In this document: one piece after another, positions 11,461 through 21,822 of the stretch | Layout: each line of letters begins with the position of its first letter | Numbering within the stretch: the stretch's first letter is position 1 | Assembly (NCBI GenBank): GCA_038025085.1 | Contig: CM076152.1 | Span: 25,504,001-25,568,000 of the forward strand | Origin: Tetragonia tetragonoides | Lineage: Eukaryota > Streptophyta > Magnoliopsida > Caryophyllales > Aizoaceae | Length of the DNA: 64,000 nucleotides | Direction of reading: 5' to 3' | The notes under the pieces: generated by a model | Told to the model about the DNA's origin: nothing | Database searches by the model: none | Seen by the model: the letters and a program-made list of their open reading frames with translations, nothing else | Position numbers and translations under genes: made by a program

Positions 11461-13038
11461 TGTAGACACCCTAATTGGTTCTCATCCCCTGGCACCGCAA
11501 CGCTCGATGATGATGGTAATGGATTAACATGGACGTAAGTCGAAAAGGACATTGCTCGAATATCTAGACCAAAATCCTTGAAACCTCAGTCCTTGGATAA
11601 CCCTCGTTGTAAGGATTCCAACGCCTTTGACCTTGCTTCAATCCGGTTCCCGGATCAAGAGATATCGCGTCTCGAAGATTTGGGTAAAAACCGCTCAATC
11701 CCCACCCCCTGGGTCAGCCCAAGGGCAATTTCGTAATTTACTGAGCATAAAATGTCAATAAACCCTAGGCACGCGCGTGCCTTCGGGCCCAGCGGATGAC
11801 GCTGTCAGTCCGGCGGCACACGCGTCACAGCGGGGGCCCTCTGGGCAGCCGCTGGACCCAGCAGCATGCAGGTGAGCTTTAGCGATAGGCCGCAGAGCCC
11901 CAATGGCACTGCCGCTGGCCCCAGCTGCCTTCCTTGTGGCCGATGGGCCTGTTTTTTGGCTAGGCCGAGTTTTGGCGCCGGGTTTCTTATCATAGGCCCC
12001 TAATTCCGTCCCCTGACTCTATAAATACTCCTTTTCACCCTCTTTTGGGAGAGGTTGGTCGGTTCATAATTTTGAGAGCATTGAGAACACATATTTCCCC
12101 AAATTAAAGAGAATTCAGATTTTTAAAGGCTCAAGCAAGCATTGCACCTAGTCTAGCACCCAAGCTTGAAGAGCAAATTCCAATTCTACTTGTCCCGTTC
12201 GAATAGAACGTCCAGGTTAACCATCCCGAGGGCCTAAATTCTTTATTAAATCTCTTATTTATTGTTTATAATCATGTTTTATTTACCTTTCGACTATGGT
12301 TGAGTAAATTTGCATGTTTGGGTTTTTTGTATATAATTATGCATTGATAGTTAATTTAAAGTTCGCATCTTTTTATTAATTTATGCAAGTTTGCATCTTT
12401 CTATAGTTTTTGCATCCATATAGCAACCTCATAGGTTTATTTTAGCATAAAGTTGATATCTTTGCATTGTTCTTCCTTTGAAGTTACTAACAAATTTATT
12501 GATGTGCATATGCAATATTTGGGGTGTTTAGCAAAGTACGGTAGGCTGGAGCGTCAATTTATTGTTCTTATATCTTGGTTATGTTTAATAATAGTATGCA
12601 TGTGAATTGGATATAAATTGTGCAAAGTGATAAAATAGGTAATTTGGTTGTCTTTAACCCGCCTAGTTAATTTAGGTTCTTGGATGACCGGGTTTATTTG
12701 GAACCATATAGCGTAAATAAATATTTGACATGGATAGGCTTAGTAGAGGCCGTTTATACGGAAGATTTAGAGGAGATTCGTTTTGTTTATTTCGTACTTA
12801 CACCCCCGAACTCAATATTTAGTCCCCATGGGCATGAGTCAATTCCCAATAGGAATTGGGTGCACTTTTGATGGTTTCCAATTGTTTCCTTAAAAATTGG
12901 TGGCGGCTTCTTTATTTGCAAATTGTTATTCCCCATAATTAATTTAAATTTCATATTGACGTATTATTTAAGAACCATAAATTCCAATCCCAAGAATAAA
13001 TTCCACCGCGGAGCGCCGGAAAGGTGAGGGTTCTTACA
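11461..13038 (+). repeat. 5' LTR of element A
   Basis: It starts TGTAGACACCCTAATTGG and ends GGGTTCTTACA (1578 bp), against 1516 bp for the partner LTR at 49943. The GC-rich cluster at about 11799-11940 (CCAGCGGATGAC, GGGCAGCCGCTGG) lies about 80-220 bp upstream of the TATA box at 12019. The LTR 3' end is followed at once by the primer-binding site. Confidence 0.93.
12019..12028 (+). promoter_or_regulatory. TATA box of the A 5' LTR
   Basis: CTATAAATAC, with the same motif in the 3' LTR at 50438-50447. It is placed as expected for a U3 promoter, with CT-rich sequence (CCTTTTCACCC) directly after it. Confidence 0.8.
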
Positions 13039-13039
13039 G

Positions 13040-13057
13040 TGGCAACTTTACTGGAGA
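13040..13057 (+). other. Primer-binding site of element A
   Basis: TGGCAACTTTACTGGAGA begins two bases after the LTR end. It is a diverged version of the TGGCGACTTCACTGGGGA site in B; three substitutions probably weaken tRNA pairing. Confidence 0.75.
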
Positions 13058-14041
13058 CAAATAACAAGAGGGTGTAATTCAAACACTTATCTATGTCAAT
13101 AATTTATTTTAGCTATTTGCTTGGTTCAATTACCGTATGTGTTTCTCTTCTTTGCTTTGCATCTATATCATTCATATTGCATGCGTTATCATCGCAGGAT
13201 GTCGAAAGACATGACCACTCCATAAATAGGATTTACCGTTTGGAGCATTGTCTATGACTTAGGCTGGTGACCCACTCGGTCCGAATTACCTTTGCCCCAT
13301 GGCATTTACATGTTTCCACTCGAGATGTGTAAAACGGTACGTTTAGTTTTACTATACATCCCATAGATGACGAAACGCATCCGGTCATTGGTTACCATAT
13401 CCAACCATAGATTGTGTCAAATATTGCATTAGTCCCATAGTCCATATCAAGATGCTAATTTATTTACTTTCCATATTATGATTGATTGTTTCCTTGCTAT
13501 GTGATTAGTTTTCATAGAATATTAGGACTAGATCCCCCCTTAGGATTTTTTTTGGGTCCTGGTTAGGGAAGGTTTCCCTTTTGTTTGCTTGTGCGTTTTG
13601 TCAAGTTTACGAATAGAGTCTAGGATCTTTTCTTTTTAGGGAGTAGAATCCCTGTATGACTCCGATGACGCTAGTGACTATATTAGGAAGACGTTCATTT
13701 CCATATGAATTAGATTGCATGCAAATAATATATTTCCGTCAATGATCTTTCACAAAGTAAAAAAGGAGTCCAACTTTATTCTATATGCAAGTCAATAGTA
13801 TATCTTCTTTCCTTAAATTAGGGAATTTCATTCCGTATGCAAGTCAAGAGTACTTTTTATTCTAATAAAGTCGAAAGATCATTGGCTAGAATATACTATT
13901 TACATAAAATCGCGTCATTCCCGAAGATCACCATGTTGAGGATTAGTGCTAGATTCTCTTCCCACGTTTGTTTTTTAAACTAAAATTTTTATTCCGTGGA
14001 GTTTTTCATTTTCTTCCTATTTTCTTAAGCGAGCCTTTTTT
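13058..14041 (+). other. Leader of element A
   Basis: Untranslated leader of about 1 kb, homologous on the opposite strand to the E leader (2518-3518). It has no tandem array like that of the C and D leaders, and no ORF I would call. Confidence 0.7.
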
Positions 14042-14148
14042 ATGTCCAGAATTGGTAGGAGTAAAGATCCCAGTTCTAGGAAGTGGGAGAGGGACGAATC
14101 CAACAAGAGATTGGTCTGCAAGTTGTCGTTCGAACCTTTACCGCAAGC
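14042..14148 (+). pseudogene. Element A gag, N-terminal piece before the B insertion
   Basis: It opens with ATG at 14042-14044 (MSRIGRSKDPSSRKWERDES) and runs 35 codons plus two bases to the TSD CAAGC at 14144-14148. The interrupted codon is completed at 29620 after element B, in the same frame. This is the only one of the four comparable gag copies that keeps ATG here. Confidence 0.85.
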
Positions 14149-15452
14149 TGTAGACGCCAAAAAAGCGTCTTCAGATTTCTCCGCAAAATCCCGATGATGA
14201 AAAGAGTAATTTTTAAGCTTGAACTGCTATTTTGCATTAATAGTTTAAAATAAGATCTCAGGCTTTTCTCCAAACACTCTTTTATTTTCATTCAATCTAA
14301 AAGCCCCGTTCATGAGCTTTCCAACGACACGTCTCATGCCTCATTCCGACCCCCGGTCGCCAAGTTGCGATATACAGGTAAAATCGTCTTTCGCCACTCA
14401 AGGGTAAAACAGCCTTTTTCCATTTTTCGGATCATTAAAAATTCCCCGGAAGATAAAGACAGGCTAGATGACGTCATTATGACGTCATCCAGCTGGCGGC
14501 TGACAGCCGTCAGCGGCCCTGGAGAACGTCCCAGGGCCGCTAGCGGCGCTATCCAGGGCCGCTAGCGGTCTTGTCCAGCGCCGCTAGCGGCGCTGCCTTT
14601 CCCTTCGGGCCCGTCTCATTTTTCAGCTCATTTTCACCCGTCCAACCCTACTTCTCCACGCCTATCTAAACAACCCTCCACCCTCAGTTCAAAACACACA
14701 GCCTACAGTTGGCAACCTCTATTCTCAGTTGAGTATTCCTGAGCTTCCTCCTCTTTCTTCTAAAAAGCTTAAGATCTATTTTTACTATTCTTGTCAAATA
14801 TAGCCTACAGTTCAGGTAGAAATTCCTGAGGGCTCAAATTAAATGAATTGCTTATTTGTTTATTTTTCCAATAGTCATAATGTAGATATCATGCTAGGTA
14901 ACGTTTTTATTGCTTCCTAAATATTGTCTGTATAGTCGTTGTGCTACTCAACTTGTCAATCGAATGCATGTCTAAATAAGGGTTAAAAATAAATGTTGTG
15001 ATGCTTGTGATGAACCAATTAATAGTCTATGTCTAGGTTGTTAATCCGGTTGTGTGGGAATTATGTATTTAAATTATTAAGCAAACTTGAGTTAGTAGAG
15101 GCCGTCATAATACGAGCGAGTTGGGTGCCTAACACCTTCCCACCTCGTACCTTCGCCCCCGAACCTATTATTCTTGGGTACTTATATGTTTGAGGAGTCT
15201 TTCTACAAAACATGATTAGTTCAGTTTTCGCGCTATTGGGTTGTCCCTTCCGATTATCCCTTCGGTTTGTCCCTTTGATAAAACGCCGATAGCAGATTTG
15301 TGACCTCTTTCATGGTTTTTATTCAATTCAAGTCTTTTCAAAAGCTTTTCTAACTCGATGGTCCCTTGAACTTATCTAAGCCCCCAACTGACAAATTTTC
15401 TATAAGGACGCACTCCGTGGAAACCAAGGTTGGAAAATCCCGGGTCCTTACA
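14149..15452 (+). repeat. 5' LTR of element B
   Basis: It starts TGTAGACGCCAAAAAAGCG and ends CCCGGGTCCTTACA. Three copies of GCCGCTAGCGGC/T lie at 14536, 14558 and 14580. The TATA-box position near 14670 reads CTATCTAAAC, against CTATATAAAC in the 3' LTR, so the sense promoter of this copy is weakened. Confidence 0.95.
14536..14591 (+). promoter_or_regulatory. Palindrome cluster upstream of the B LTR promoter
   Basis: GCCGCTAGCGGC at 14536-14547, a one-base variant at 14558-14569 and an exact copy at 14580-14591, ending about 80 bp upstream of the TATA position. The 3' LTR has an exact copy at 28719-28730 and a variant near 28697. The same 12-mer occurs upstream of both B antisense genes. 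Confidence 0.7.
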
Positions 15453-15453
15453 G

Positions 15454-15471
15454 TGGCGACTTCACTGGGGA
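15454..15471 (+). other. Primer-binding site of element B
   Basis: TGGCGACTTCACTGGGGA, one base after the LTR end. It is the best-preserved site in the window and is typical of Ogre/Tat elements. Confidence 0.85.
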
Positions 15472-16700
15472 TTTAGTTAAGAGGGTGAGACTCGAAAGTC
15501 AAGTTTGCTTAATTGTTTAATAGCATGTTTCATATATTTTTGCATCATTTCCATGTGCCTTGGCACAACCTTTTGACCCTTATCGACCCTCGAGGAAGTT
15601 TGTGTCGCAACTCGTAGACAACGCGTATATCTAAAGGAATATATAGTTGTCCTATCGTGCAAATCGACGCTTCCTCACCCATGACTCATCAATCCTTTGT
15701 TGATGAAAAGAATTACAATCAATGTGTCGACCATCCGCCGGACGGAGGTTGTAATTTGTCATGGTAACCTCACAGGAGCCAAAAGCCTTCAACCCAAATT
15801 CGTGCATCCGCTTGCTTGTTATGCATGTGTCGTTGTAATGCCCGTCTAATCACATGTTTGCCTGTAAACTACGTTGTTATAATGCTTGCTTGAGTGCATG
15901 AGTTACGTGATTATATGCCAACATATACCTACGTGCTAGGAGTCCTTTCTTTTATTTTTAGCTAGTTCCTAATGCCCAAAAATTGTGCGAGAATTCAATT
16001 CAATGAGCACTCGTTCCCCAATGATTTATTCTAAAAGTCATGAACAATTTCTAAAATCTTTTAGTAAAAAAAAAGAGTCAGTCTTTCAATTTGCCCTCTC
16101 CTCTTTTCTTATATCTGTATTTTTTTTTTTGTTGTTGATGTAATCCAGCTTCGGTCCAAAAAAAAAAAAAAATCAAAAAAAATTTCGAAAAAAAAATCCG
16201 GCAAACCCAAAAAGAATGCCGAAAATCAAAAAAAAAATAAAGAAAAGAAAGGACCGAATTTTTCCTTTTAATTTATCCCATTTTTCATTTTCTTTGAGTC
16301 TAGGAAAATAAAATTAGGATAACCATCTTTTTCTATTTTTCTTATTTTCGTTCATTGACTTTATTTTCTCTGAATACTAGGGAAATATTTAGGCATTTAG
16401 GGTTAAGGACCTTTCTTTTAGGACAATATGTTTCCTACGTGTGGGTCAATTTTTCATTAGATGAGAGTCTCATGTTCTTCGTTACTAAGTGCTCCTTGCT
16501 TCCTATTCAGGATAGGGGGTCCGAAGAAGAAAGGAAACCTTGAGAAAAGTTAGGCCCGGCCTTCGGCAAGGTTGGTTCGTCTACAACCGTCTACATCGCC
16601 CAGTTCCCGCTTACCCCCACCACAAACAGCTTCACCATCAATAAATTCACCATCACTACATACCTTTTTCTCCACACCAATCACTCCTCCCAACTTCACA
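15472..16700 (+). other. Leader of element B
   Basis: About 1.2 kb of noncoding leader. It contains A-rich stretches at 16158-16240 and a CT-rich tract before the gag start. There are no tandem repeats like those of C and D, and I see no gene. Confidence 0.65.
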
Positions 16701-17510
16701 ATGCCTAAAACCATGGATGAAAGGTTTGATGACCTCATGAGTGAGCTAAAGAAGGTTCAGCTCAGACTGGATGACATGGAAAGAAGGAGAGAAGAAAAAG
16801 TCCCTTCTGATTCCGATTTTGAGGAGGAAGGGTCAGATGCTATGTTAGCTAAGATTACCTCCGTGCTCAAGAAAAGTAGTTTGGTTTCCAACTATAGCGC
16901 CAATGTGGGAAAGTTCGACACTAAAATCAAGGGTAAGCTTCCAGCCAAGTTCTCCATGCCCGAATTGCCCACTTTCACGGGGGTAGACAACCCACAGGAA
17001 CACCTGAAATCCTTCACTACTGCTATGGCTCTGAGAGGAATCAATAAGAAGCTCTATGCCCACTTGTTTCCTCAAACCCTTGATACACATGCTCGACGTT
17101 GGTTCTATTCCTTGGACTTAGAGAACTACCCAACCTGGTCTGATTTCACCACGGTCTTCTTGGCTCGATATAAAGACAATGCCACTCTCCCCATCACTCA
17201 GAGGGAGCTTGAAATCACTACTCAAGAGAGGAATGAGGGATTCACTATATTCCTCCGTCGAAGGAAGTCCAAGTAGCTGAAATAGTGGAAAGGCCTTCTG
17301 CAACTGAACAGATCAGGCATTTCATTAAGAACTTGCAACCGGCTTATAAAGGTCACCTGCAGTATTAGGCCATTGACTCATATCAACGTCTATATGACGT
17401 TGGTATTCTTATTGAAGATGATATCAACAAAAATAAAGACCAAGCCACCCCTAAGCCTTTCACTTAAGGGAGAGACAAGAGAACGACTGCCGGAACCTCT
17501 TCTGGTCCTG
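16701..17510 (+). pseudogene. Element B gag (broken)
   Basis: I chose ATG at 16701 because MPKTMDERFDDLMSELKKVQ starts a predicted coiled coil (LRLDDMERRREE follows). Upstream codons in the same frame look like leader. The capsid core is clear: KFSMPELPTFTGVDNPQEH, FTTAMALRGI, HLFPQTLDTHARRWFYSL, LPITQRELEITTQERNEGF. A stop at 17274-17276 and an adjacent frameshift break it. The rest (IRHFIKNLQPAY, ILIEDDI) follows in another frame with more stops. The product would be the particle capsid. Confidence 0.88.
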
Positions 17511-18088
17511 AAGTTAATGACGTGGCTGCTTTGAACACCTTTGCTGAGAGAAGGACGCCAAAGGAATTCACCCCTCTTGGAATGACTCTATCACATGCTC
17601 TTGAAAGAATGATTAAAAATAATCTGCTGCAACCCATTGAACCAACTCCGGAACCACCTGTCAAGAATCGCAACTGGAGAGAAGAGGAATACTGCAAATA
17701 TCATCTAGGGAAAAGGCACGACACTGACAACTGTTGGGCCCTCAAACATGCTATCCAAGATAAAATTGAGAACGACACCATACCCTTACCAAAACCAGGT
17801 CAAGCACCCAGCAACTCAAACAACCCTTTGGGTGCCATTTTGCATATAAGTGTTGAAGGTGCCGTAGGACTCGAAATTGCTGGAATATGGGACAGTGACG
17901 AAGAAGACGTATGGGAGATCCAAACCAGATCACCCGTAGGAGTGGCTCATCTGACGCGCTCTGGTCGTCATTATAGGCCACCAAACATCTATAATGACAG
18001 GGTCCCGCCTCCAACTGAGGAGGAAGTGGAAGAAATCCCCGCAAAAGAGAAAGAATCTCCCATCACAGGACAACTCAAGAGGAGCTGA
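17511..18088 (+). pseudogene. Element B gag C-terminus with zinc-knuckle-like motif
   Basis: AERRTPKEFTPLGM, then CKYHLGKRHDTDNC, a zinc-knuckle-like C-x2-H-x7-D-x2-C arrangement in place of the standard CCHC, then proline- and acid-rich linker. It ends early at 18086-18088 because the first copy of the 291-bp duplication lacks five bases (near 18082), shifting the frame. The same zinc-knuckle-like motif in A has its first Cys changed to a stop. Confidence 0.8.
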
Positions 18089-18452
18089 CATCTCCATTTG
18101 GCAACTTCTAGCTTCATCCTATGAACATCGTCAGGCCATTTTGGAAGCTTTGTCAAAGGACTCGAAATTGCTGGAATATGGGACAGTGACGAAGAAGACG
18201 TATGGGAGATCCAAACCAGATCACCCGTAGGAGTGGCTCATCTGACGCGCTCTGGTCGTCATTATAGGCCACCAAACATCTATAATGACAGGGTCCCGCC
18301 TCCAGCTGAGGAGGAAGTGGAAGAAATCCCCGCAAAAGAGAAAGAATCTCCCATCACAGGACAACTCAAGAGGATCAAGGCTGACATCTCCATTTGGCAA
18401 CTTCTAGCTTCATCCTATGAACATCGTCAGGCCATTTTGGAAGCTTTGTCAA
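17866..18452 (+). repeat. 291/296-bp tandem duplication in the B gag-pro linker
   Basis: 17866-18156 and 18157-18452 are near-identical direct copies, both starting AGGACTCGAAATTGCTGG. Copy 1 has a 5-bp deletion (GAGGAGCTGAC against GAGGATCAAGGCTGAC) and an ACT/GCT difference in CCAACTGAGG against CCAGCTGAGG. Microhomology AAGG at the junction fits replication slippage or template switching. Confidence 0.93.
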
Positions 18453-19777
18453 AGGTCTCGGTATCGCCTGACATGAGGCCTGACGAACTGGTCAATTTCT
18501 TGGTAGGGGATAAAACTAGGTCATCCATCACTTTTTTAAACAACGAGTTACCGCCAGAGGGGTCTTCACACAATAATGCTCTATACTTAACTGTATTCGC
18601 CATGGGCAAGTATGTACCCATGACCCTAGTGGACAACGGCTCGGCCGTGAATGTTTGCCCATTAAGGACCGCGGCGAAACTAGGCATCGACATCAATAAT
18701 TTGGCTCACTCAGTGCAAGGCTTGCGCACGTACGATAACTCCAGTCGAAAGGTGCTGGGCACCATAACTATGAACATTACCTCCGGGGCTATAGAAAAGA
18801 TGGTCCAGTTTTATGTGATGGATATCCCGGCTACGTTCAACTTATTGCTGGGACGACCTTGGCTTCACGATTTAAACCCTGTAGCCTTTACCTTGCACCA
18901 GAAAGTCAAAATGATGTTGGACGGCGAAATTATGGAAATCGAAGCCAACCCCGTCAAGGCAACCATTGATAAGACTCCTGTCTTGAAGATAAAGCATGAT
19001 AGTGAAGATGTCGACTTATGGGGATTCTCCCCTGAAGAAGTAGCTCTCATAGAAGAAGATACTGAATCACGCAGCTCAGACAGTTCCAGGGAATTCGAGA
19101 CCTACCCTTCTGAAGAAATAGGGGAACCCGATGAGTTTGAAGAAGTAAAGGAAACCATCGAGGGAATGTCCATCTATGTGGCACATCACCACAATGCAAT
19201 CCGGCAAATGAAAGAGAAAATCGCTTTGTTGGAACGACCCACAGAATGTAACATTATTCTGGCCAAAGCAGAAGCCTGCTTCCAACACGATGAAATGTTC
19301 GACAAAATGGTCAAGTATGGATATGCTCATCCAAGGAGGCCTACCACTCGCATTCTTCCCAGGGATGGAAACCCCTATCTTCGGTGCAAATATTGTGAGG
19401 CTAATGGGCACCACACTAACCAATGCAAGCAACTGAAGAGGGTAATCACCACTTTCATTGATCGAGGGACCATGTGGTCGCCCAGCTCATGGGCCAGGAA
19501 AGGGTGGCACCACTTTAACCGAAAGGAGTATACCCTGTTGAATGCTCCCATTGGTAATGTCATGAACACCCTCATATGGAGAGGAGAACTTAAAGCTACA
19601 ATCCCTCCTGACAACTTTCAAGAAGTGCATAGAGACCTCGACCTCTACTGTCGCTATCACCAGGATTTCGGGCACCACACAGATGAATGCCTCCGTTTGA
19701 AGGACGACATACAAAAGATCATAGATAGCGGGGAGGTATCACCACCTCTGAAAGAGGAAGAGGTGCCCTGGAACTGA
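18233..19777 (+). pseudogene. Element B protease and long C-terminal linker with two Cys/His motifs
   Basis: This 514-codon frame is the longest in the window. It holds the linker with ISIWQLLASSYEHRQAILEAL and the aspartic protease with LVDNGSAVNVCPL (about residues 137-149) and FNLLLGRPWLHDL (about 203-215). An acidic region (SRSSDSSREFETYPSEE) follows, then two unusual Cys/His motifs, CKYCEANGHHTNQC and CRYHQDFGHHTDEC. The true ORF starts upstream; the duplication cut it. It ends at 19777 where RT should begin. The two C-terminal zinc motifs after the protease are not usual in Ty3/gypsy Pol and may help RNA binding; that is inference. Confidence 0.85.
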
Positions 19778-20135
19778 TTGGTTACTTGCAAGAGTTAGAG
19801 GAATCGAGTATGAGTCTTCAAAACCTGTCGAGTTAGGGTCTTAGTTAAATCTTTAGGTTGAGTCTTAGACATGGGGTGTTTCCCTTCTATTTTCCTTCTA
19901 AGTCTAGTTTCCGTTTGACGGGTATTAGGGACCCTCGTCCCTAAAGTCATGTGTGCTTTTTTTTCTTGCAAATCAATAAAAGCTCCTCTTGCTCATTTCT
20001 CTCTTTGTTTAACTATTGACAAATCCAATGAATACAAAGTTGCACAAATCATTAACTAATCAATTTGAGTAATGTAAGTAAACTTCGCAAAGCAAGAATA
20101 CAGGTTTCCACTTTTACAGGAATTTAAGCAGCTGA
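19778..20135 (+). other. B spacer replacing RT and RNase H, with AATAAA
   Basis: After the protease ORF comes a T/C-rich stretch with CAATAAAAG near 19974 and no coding potential, then the frame of the RNase H-integrase linker begins. The expected RT and both RNase H domains (about 2.5 kb in A) are missing. The D element has a similar T/C-rich, AATAAA-containing segment right after its gag (57300-57425). Confidence 0.65.
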
Positions 20136-21471
20136 ACTCCCTCAGTGATGCCACTCCTCAAGAAGAAGAAGCAAACTGGCTTTTTGCAACAACCTCGACA
20201 TCGACATGATCTTGGCCCCGATCGAAGAAGACCCTTGGTACCAAGACATCTACAACTACATCACCAAAGGAGTATACCCTCAAGATGCCCCATTAAGAGC
20301 TCTACGGGCCATCCGTCTCTTAGCGACGCAATACATAGAATACAAGGGGGTTCTATACAAAAAATCTCACAACGGGATAAACCTCAGATGAGTGAACGCC
20401 GAAGAAGCTGCAGAGATCATGGACGGAGTACACAATAGGGTGTGTGGGCCACACATTAATGGTCGGATGCTCTCCAAAAAGGTCCTACAGCTGGGATACT
20501 ACTGGACTACTATGGAAAAGGATTGTTACGACTATGTCAAGAAATGTAATAAGTGTCAAATATATGTCAACCTGCAGCATATGCCACCTTCGATGCTTCA
20601 CAACTTCACTTCTCCTTGGCCATTTTCTGCATGGGGAATAGACATCATTGGAAAGATCACTCCAAAGGGCTCGGGAGGGCATGAATACATCTTAGTAGCC
20701 ATAAACTATTTTACCAAGTGGGTTGAAGCACAGTCCTATGCCATCCTTACCTCCAAACAAGTGTCCAAATTCATAAGGAACAACACCATTTGCCGATACA
20801 GTGTTCCCCATGAAATTATAAGTGACCACGGATCCCATTTCAAAGCCGAAACCGCGACCCTCCTTAAAAGGTACAAAATTCAGCACCACAAATCATCCCC
20901 TTACCGTCCCCAAACCAATGGTGCAGTAGAAGCCGCCAACAAAACCTTAAAACTATCATTGAAAAGATGATAGAAAACTACAAGGATTGGCCCATCAAAC
21001 TCCCATTTGCCCTTTGGGGGTATAGGACATCCACAAGATCCTCTACAGGAGCAACACCTTACTCCCTAGTCTATGGAATGGAAGCAGTTCTGCCCATAGA
21101 AGTCCACCTACCATCCATGCGCATAGCCTTAGAAGGAGATATCCCCGAAACGCAATGGTTACAAACTCGCTATGAAGAGCTTATGTTCACAGATGAGAGA
21201 CGGCTACGAGCCCTAGACCATTCCCACATGTATCAGCAACACATGGCGAGAGCATTCAATAAAAGGTTCGACCCCGAAACCTAAAGGAAGGGGACTTGGT
21301 TTGGAAAGAATCACGAGCCCCAGTAACCGACCCTAGAGGCATGTTTCGACTGAATTGGTCCGGACCATTCATCATCAAAGACATCTTATCAGGAGGCGCC
21401 ATCAGACTCATGGATATTGATGGCATCGAGTTCAGCCAGCTCACCAACATGGATCAACTGAAGAAGTGTTA
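20136..21471 (+). pseudogene. Element B integrase (broken)
   Basis: The N-terminal zinc region VHNRVCGPHINGRM...VKKCNKCQ carries H-x-H...C-x2-C, apparently complete. The catalytic core has WGIDIIGKI, IISDHGSHF and GAVEAANKT, so the D, D, E residues are all present. A frame change at about 20965 leads to YKDWPIKLPFALWGYRTSTR and MEAVLPIEV. A second one near 21285 leads to the GPY/F-type C-terminus (RLNWSGPFIIKDIL), ending DQLKK. Stop codons at 20389 and 20968 and two frameshifts make it a pseudogene, but the catalytic residues survive. Confidence 0.9.
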
Positions 21472-21523
21472 GGTTTAAAAAATAATAATAAAAAATAAAA
21501 ATAGAAAATAGAAAAATCAAAAA

Positions 21524-21524
21524 C

Positions 21525-21555
<31 letters not shown>
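21524..21555 (+). repeat. Poly(A) tract in B after integrase
   Basis: A run of about 32 A, preceded by A-rich AAAATAGAAAA sequence, 50 bp after the integrase stop and just before the conserved block. It is low-complexity and may be a slippage product. Confidence 0.85.
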
Positions 21556-21557
<2 letters not shown>

Positions 21558-21573
21558 CGAACATTCATAGAAC

Positions 21574-21636
21574 GAACTACGCTGGCCTGATTCCACACTG
21601 GATACGTAGGTAACCCTTTCAAAGGGGCCCGGCCAA
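21574..21636 (+). other. Conserved post-integrase block, copy in B
   Basis: GAACTACGCTGGCCTGATTCC, then ACACTGGATACGTAGGTAACC, the hairpin CCCTTTCAAAGGG, and GCCCGGCC. The hairpin stem differs in sequence from those of A and D but is still paired. See findings. Confidence 0.8.
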
Positions 21637-21822
21637 AATCAATCAACAAATTCCATTCAACTCATTCAAAAAAGTATAATCTTTATTCAAACTGAACGAC
21701 TAAGCTTACATTGCGAGAATTAAAGCTTCTAAGAAAATAATGCAACTATGATTGTTTAAGTTAAACAAATTCCTATAATTATCTTCTTTTGAAAACTAGA
21801 CTTGCTTTCTTAGAAAACTACT

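Noticed and set aside
11461..13038. This LTR as the 3' LTR of element C
   Set aside because: No polypurine tract precedes it, it is followed by a PBS and leader, and CTCTC recurs at 51459; it is the 5' LTR of A.
19076..19714. Minus-strand ORFs of 79-118 codons under the B protease frame
   Set aside because: Shadows of the long plus-strand protease ORF, without motifs.
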